In this document: positions 63,580-64,000 of the stretch, piece after piece
Position numbering within the stretch: the first letter of the stretch is position 1
How the letters are laid out: the number at the start of each line of letters is the position of its first letter
Source: Jiella mangrovi
Lineage (GTDB): Bacteria > Pseudomonadota > Alphaproteobacteria > Rhizobiales > Rhizobiaceae
DNA length: 64,000 nucleotides
Direction of reading: 5' to 3'
NCBI RefSeq assembly: GCF_017815135.1
Contig: NZ_JAGJCF010000015.1
Location: 81,022-145,021 of the forward strand
Program-made: the position numbers and the translations under genes
The notes under the pieces: generated by a model
Told to the model about the DNA's origin: nothing
What the model saw: only the letters and a program-made list of their open reading frames with translations
Database searches by the model: none

Positions 63580-64000
63580 ATGAAGATTATCATCCTGGGT
63601 GGGGATGGCTTTTGCGGCTGGCCAAATGCGCTCTACCTGTCCAAACAGGGTCATGACGTCATTATCGTCGACAATCTGTCGCGTCGCTCGATCGACCTCG
63701 AGCTCGAGGTCGACAGCCTGACGCCGATCCGTCCGATCGGCGAGCGGATCCGGGTCTGGAAGGAATTGACCGGCAAGGAGATCCGCTTCGAGAACTTCAC
63801 GGTCGGCGAGCACTATCATCGCCTTCTGACGCTGATCGAGACCGAGCAGCCCGACGCGATCGTGCATTTCGCTGAGCAGCGCGCCGCGCCCTATTCGATG
63901 AAGTCGTCGTCGCACAAGCGCTATACGGTGAGCAACAACCTCAACGCCACCAACGACGTCCTCGCCGCGATCGTCGAGTCGCGCCAGAACATCCATCTCA
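63580..64000 (+). CDS. sqdB: UDP-sulfoquinovose synthase (3' end outside window)
   Basis: N-terminal 140 residues of SqdB, which forms UDP-sulfoquinovose from UDP-glucose and sulfite for the sulfolipid SQDG. The start IIILGGDGFCGWPNALYLSK carries the SqdB-specific GGDGFCGW dinucleotide loop, followed by VIIVDNLSRRSIDLELEVDS and VHFAEQRAAPYSMKSSSHKR, all characteristic of SqdB rather than other SDR epimerases. The ribosome binding site is weak (GAGAA). The catalytic Tyr-Lys region lies past the window end. Confidence 0.95.
   Translation, partial: MKIIILGGDGFCGWPNALYLSKQGHDVIIVDNLSRRSIDLELEVDSLTPIRPIGERIRVWKELTGKEIRFENFTVGEHYHRLLTLIETEQPDAIVHFAEQRAAPYSMKSSSHKRYTVSNNLNATNDVLAAIVESRQNIHL

Overview
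The window is a GC-rich chromosomal stretch, mostly housekeeping, from an alphaproteobacterium of the Hyphomicrobiales (Rhizobiales). The C4-type 5-aminolevulinate synthase HemA, the Omp2-like porin, Bpt, DUF6101, the rpsO-pnp pair, and dispersed palindromic repeats of rhizobial type all support this. A member of Aurantimonadaceae or a neighbouring family is possible, but the sequence alone does not fix the family. No prophage, CRISPR array, tRNA, rRNA or insertion sequence was seen.

Layout. 1-6.5 kb: 3' part of parC, then on the minus strand a DMT exporter, bpt, an SLC13 permease and an RDD protein. 6.7-16 kb: ferredoxin reductase, methyltransferase, MarR regulator, a COG4091 dehydrogenase, a small basic protein, hemA, a cupin, an AbrB-type membrane protein and an aminotransferase. 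16-23.6 kb: pnp and rpsO with clear terminators, a sulfotransferase where truB is usually found, two DUF2147 paralogues, a Sel1-like small protein, a HisC-like aminotransferase and a gamma carbonic anhydrase. 23.8-28 kb: an SbcD/SbcC-like (YhaO/YhaN-type) pair. 28-34 kb: the major porin with its terminator, glucokinase, MepA endopeptidase, a GST and an MltB-type transglycosylase.

34.3-38.1 kb holds an envelope-glycosylation module: a LAB_N protein, one reading frame joining a PAP2 phosphatase to a family-2 glycosyltransferase, and a divergent ArnT/PMT-like transferase. 38-46 kb: DCC-family protein, caspase-like protein with a peptidoglycan-binding-like domain, DUF6101, FAD oxidoreductase, TsaC/Sua5 and a GH25 lysozyme-like protein. 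46-54.3 kb: glyS carrying an in-frame palindromic repeat, a DUF559 nuclease, a P-loop kinase, a YpfJ-type metallopeptidase, a YadGH-type ABC exporter and gnd. 54.3-59 kb: a repeat-packed convergent gap, then a peptide-type ABC importer operon with no ATPase gene. 59.1-64 kb: a three-gene glycan operon (GT4, polysaccharide deacetylase, UDP-glucuronate 4-epimerase-like), a small acidic protein, an RbsD/FucU protein behind a hairpin-rich leader, and the 5' part of sqdB (sulfolipid synthesis).

The strongest points to follow up are the PAP2-GT2 fusion, whose junction lies at a C-tract where one extra base would split it; the palindromic element translated inside GlyS; the poly-C/poly-G block at 48.5 kb, probably an assembly artefact; and the four-hairpin leader before the FucU-like gene. 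No defence or mobile system is visible; a new system, if present, is most likely in the envelope-glycan genes or the repeat families.
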